From assembly GCF_905207245.1 (NCBI RefSeq), contig NZ_CAJLKP010000003.1:1-64000 (forward strand): a stretch of 64,000 nucleotides of DNA, read 5' to 3'. This DNA is from an uncultured Bacteroides sp. (GTDB taxonomy: Bacteria; Bacteroidota; Bacteroidia; Bacteroidales; Bacteroidaceae). The position numbers were made by a program, and so were the translations under genes. The notes below the pieces were generated by a model, which saw only the letters and a list, made by a program, of their open reading frames with translations, had not been told where the DNA came from and did no database searches. Every line of letters begins with the position of its first letter. Positions within the stretch are counted from its first letter, which is position 1. Below, piece by piece: positions 62,731 to 64,000 of this stretch.

Positions 62731-63888
62731 ATGAACATGGAATTTGATGAAATCCGCCCTTATCATGACGAGGAACTTCCTCAAATTTTTGAGGAATTGA
62801 TTGCCGATCCGGCTTTCCGGCAGGTGGCAACTGCTGTTTTTCCGGAAGTTCCTTTTGAGGCACTTGCACAGAAAATGCGTTCATGCAAGACGAAGTTGGA
62901 GTTTCAGAAAGCATTCTGTTACGTAATTCTGAAAAAGTTTGCCAAAGATACGACTCTGGGAGTGACTATGGACCGCACGGCACTACCGGATAAGGAGTCT
63001 GCTTATACCTATATATCCAATCACCGTGACATCCTCCTCGACTCAGGCTTCCTGTCCGTAGAATTGATAGACCAGGGCATAGACACGGTAGAGATTGCCA
63101 TCGGAGACAACTTATTAATCTATCCCTGGATTAAGAAATTCGTGCGCGTCAACAAATCATTCATTGTGCAGCGTGCCCTGACTATGCGACAGATGCTGGA
63201 ATCTTCGGCACGTATGTCGCGCTATATGCACCATACCATCAAAGACAAGAATCAATCCATCTGGATAGCCCAACGCGAAGGACGTGCGAAAGACTCGAAC
63301 GACCGCACACAGGAAAGCGTTCTCAAAATGCTTGCCATAGGCGGGGAAGGCGACATCATCGACCGACTGACAGAAATGAACATTGCTCCGCTGGCTATCT
63401 CGTATGAATATGACCCTTGCGACTACCTGAAAGCACAAGAGTTCCAGTTGAAACGTGACATACCGGACTACAAGAAAACGCAGGCGGACGACCTGAAGAA
63501 TATGCAGACCGGATTATTCGGATTTAAAGGCTATGTACACTTCCAAGTGTCGCCCTGCATCAATGAGGAACTGGCAAAGCTGGACCGTTCTCTCCCCAAA
63601 CCCGAACTCTTCTCACAGATTTCCGCCCTTATAGACCGGAAAATCCATGCGAACTATCGTATATACCCCGGTAATTATATAGCTCACGATTGTTTGTCGG
63701 GTACCGAAACTTTCTCCTCCCATTACACCATCGAAGAGAAACAACGTTTCCTGAAATATATCGACCAGCAACTCGGCCGCATAGAACTGGCAAACAAAGA
63801 CGTACCGTTCCTGCGCGAAAAGATACTGTTGATGTATGCCAATCCTCTGACGAATTATCTGGTTGCAAAAACTGAGACTCCGAAATAA
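62731..63888 (+). CDS. 1-acylglycerol-3-phosphate acyltransferase-like protein
   Basis: This 385-residue protein contains a PlsC-type acyltransferase domain. It has the His-Asp motif SNHRDILLD (about residues 96-104) and the substrate motif WIAQREGRAKDSND (EGR near residue 184), with an additional C-terminal region. It should transfer an acyl chain to lysophosphatidate or a related lipid at the inner membrane. Members of this large form occur widely in Bacteroidales. It lies 87 bp after ddl, separated by the inverted repeat, and a lipoprotein gene follows 8 bp later. Confidence 0.86.
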   Translation: MNMEFDEIRPYHDEELPQIFEELIADPAFRQVATAVFPEVPFEALAQKMRSCKTKLEFQKAFCYVILKKFAKDTTLGVTMDRTALPDKESAYTYISNHRDILLDSGFLSVELIDQGIDTVEIAIGDNLLIYPWIKKFVRVNKSFIVQRALTMRQMLESSARMSRYMHHTIKDKNQSIWIAQREGRAKDSNDRTQESVLKMLAIGGEGDIIDRLTEMNIAPLAISYEYDPCDYLKAQEFQLKRDIPDYKKTQADDLKNMQTGLFGFKGYVHFQVSPCINEELAKLDRSLPKPELFSQISALIDRKIHANYRIYPGNYIAHDCLSGTETFSSHYTIEEKQRFLKYIDQQLGRIELANKDVPFLREKILLMYANPLTNYLVAKTETPK

Positions 63889-63896
63889 AGTAAGAT

Positions 63897-64000
63897 ATGA
63901 AAGGTAAGCTACAATCCTCCGCTTCTTTACGCTGGTTCTTGCCCATACTGCTATGTGTATTGGTTTCTTCCTGTGGCGATGATGACGAGTATCATTATCC
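63897..64000 (+). CDS. Lipoprotein, cut by window edge
   Basis: Translation from 63897 gives MKGKLQSSASLRWF, a hydrophobic stretch, then LVSSCGDDDEYHYP. The Cys (about residue 26) followed by acidic residues marks a surface-type lipoprotein. Only 34 codons are in the window. It starts 8 bp after the acyltransferase stop, so it is probably in the same transcript. Confidence 0.8.
   Translation, partial: MKGKLQSSASLRWFLPILLCVLVSSCGDDDEYHY

Overview
The window is chromosomal DNA of a gut-type Bacteroides. The evidence is the SusC/SusD pair, the many lipoproteins with a Cys right after a short signal peptide, the TAnnTTTG promoter boxes, a succinylornithine-type carbamoyltransferase and the bamA/OmpH gene order. 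The species cannot be fixed from the sequence alone.

Layout. 1-14.9 kb is core chromosome: a cut tRNA-Gly, then a minus-strand block (lipoprotein, argH, SRPBCC protein, pyrE, recX, prmC), a divergent ribD, and a plus-strand envelope block (two Bacteroides-type envelope proteins, uppS, bamA, two OmpH/Skp chaperones, murI, a DUF2007 protein, proB). 15.0-57.0 kb is one very large polysaccharide utilization locus (PUL). 57.4-64 kb returns to core chromosome: proA, argF', a PASTA protein, an RluD-type pseudouridine synthase, ddl, an acyltransferase and a cut lipoprotein gene. proB and proA, normally neighbours, therefore lie about 42 kb apart, and the PUL appears to have entered between them.

The PUL. 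All its enzyme genes are on the minus strand and fall into five transcription units: T1 GH3-GH31-GH43/F5-8 (50375 to 43463); T2 DUF4988 lipoprotein-SusC-SusD-DUF3823, continuing into two GH71/99-like genes (42940 to 32041); T3 GH43-CBM6/GH43 (31938 to 29314); T4 GH92-GH3-GH2-GH95-GH43-GH30 (29182 to 16673), followed by a broken oxidoreductase gene and a ceramidase-like gene; T5 a frameshifted GH95 and a third GH71/99-like gene (57011 to 53305). The only plus-strand gene is an 862-residue single-pass membrane regulator with a periplasmic LamG-like/kelch sensor and a cytoplasmic OmpR/SARP-like winged helix. I see no hybrid two-component system and no sigma/anti-sigma pair.

Main discovery. Each of the five enzyme-operon promoters carries an array of wTTAAk hexamers (read on the coding strand) in the same register relative to the -7 box. 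The slots begin 18, 30, 41, 52 and 63 bp upstream of the box start; each promoter fills three or four of them. Direct repeats at 11-bp spacing are what OmpR/PhoB/SARP-type winged helices bind, so the membrane-bound kelch/SARP-like protein is the obvious candidate to switch on all five units. Other notable points are several long intergenic hairpins, a 22-bp-phased TTGCCA-N6-TGGCAA array before proA, two related hairpins carrying promoters before murI and the DUF2007 gene, and two decayed genes inside the PUL.
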